Positions 63,749 to 64,000 of a stretch of DNA of 64,000 nucleotides are shown in pieces. The stretch's first letter is position 1. Each line of letters opens with the position of its first letter. Under the pieces are notes generated by a model that did no database searches, had not been told where the DNA came from, and worked only from the letters and a program-made list of their open reading frames with translations. A program made the translations under genes and the position numbers. The stretch comes from Lithospermum erythrorhizon (lineage: Eukaryota > Streptophyta > Magnoliopsida > Boraginales > Boraginaceae), in assembly GCA_019722365.1 (NCBI GenBank), contig JADFUC010000331.1, forward strand, positions 1 to 64,000, read 5' to 3'.

Positions 63749-64000
63749 TATAAAAGGGTTCAAGAGACTTATCGATAAAGCGTACAGACATCTTGAAGGC
63801 TGGATTCTCGTCGGTCTGACAACTTCGGCCAGTAATCTACAAATTATCCACTGACTTTTGGTGAAGAAGAACCTTATCCACATGGAAAGCCACATTAATA
63901 TCCGTTAGATCAATATTTGGAACCTCGACCTTGAGCTTACGATTGACGGACTACCTCGCGTTGATCGTCGAGGCCCATGTAAGGACCCGCTGGATATCTT
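63749..64000 (-). other. Possible end of L1 ORF1
   Basis: A minus frame in this stretch ends NPAFKMSVRFIDKSLEPFYN close to the ORF2 start. It could be the tail of ORF1, which binds RNA, but no zinc knuckle or other motif is in the window. Confidence 0.35.

Larger units (their letters stand above)
59785..64000 (-). mobile_element. L1-type LINE, minus strand, 5' cut by the window
   Basis: The 3' end is marked by a plus-strand T-run at 59785-59799 (poly-A on the minus strand). Going leftward in the element, that is rightward in coordinates, come an RNase H-like domain, the reverse transcriptase and an endonuclease. The ORF2 start is likely at 63748. Upstream sequence (63749-64000) would be the end of ORF1. 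This LINE copies itself by target-primed reverse transcription in the nucleus. Stops and shifts make it inactive. Confidence 0.8.

Overview
This is a repeat-rich stretch of a nuclear plant genome, most likely a eudicot. The evidence is a WAV3-type RING/vWA ubiquitin-ligase gene with a short GT-AG intron, plus plant transposon lineages: Ty3/gypsy Tekay/Del chromovirus, Ty3/gypsy Tat, Ty1/copia, CACTA, L1 LINE, a Stowaway-type MITE and a tRNA-derived SINE. I cannot name the species. Only one host gene is supported. Everything else recognisable is mobile DNA, mostly broken.

Layout. 1-2640: a truncated minus-strand Tekay-family LTR next to a decayed Ty1/copia reverse transcriptase. 2990-5354: a solo LTR with perfect 5-bp target duplication CGGCC. 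5360-8345: LTR-like and unassigned repeat sequence. 8349-9087: a hAT-like non-autonomous element. 9911-12519: a second solo LTR, minus strand, with perfect TTTAA duplication, inserted in an array of 65-90-bp repeats. 12525-17240: unassigned LTR-like DNA. 17246-27438: a third solo LTR, split at 19428 by a CACTA element (to about 27175) that carries tnp2 and Ptta/En/Spm remnants and long G-poor tracts. 27439-32150: AT-rich intergenic DNA with a MITE and a duplicated 225-bp segment. 32151-33235: a GA/ATT/CATA microsatellite complex lying directly upstream of the WAV3-like gene at 33489-35763. 36796-36850: a SINE-like promoter. 36881-57961: one large Tat-lineage element holding a fourth, tentative solo LTR (39798-42332) and a nearly complete Tekay chromovirus (47655-57015). 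57962-59784: unassigned. 59785-64000: a minus-strand L1 LINE with RNase H, truncated by the window end.

How it fits together. The region is a nested transposon archive. One Tekay-like LTR family accounts for a nearly full-length element, three to four solo LTRs and a fragment, so LTR-LTR recombination has removed most copies. The Tat element has an antisense reading frame between pol and its 3' LTR, and the Tekay insertion splits it. All long coding regions, including the host gene, show scattered 1-2 base shifts. This means age and decay cannot be separated from assembly error without reads or transcripts. I found no system that I would call new. The strongest leads are the antisense frame, the solo-LTR series, the G-poor transposon tracts and the disrupted metal-ion site in the ubiquitin-ligase gene.
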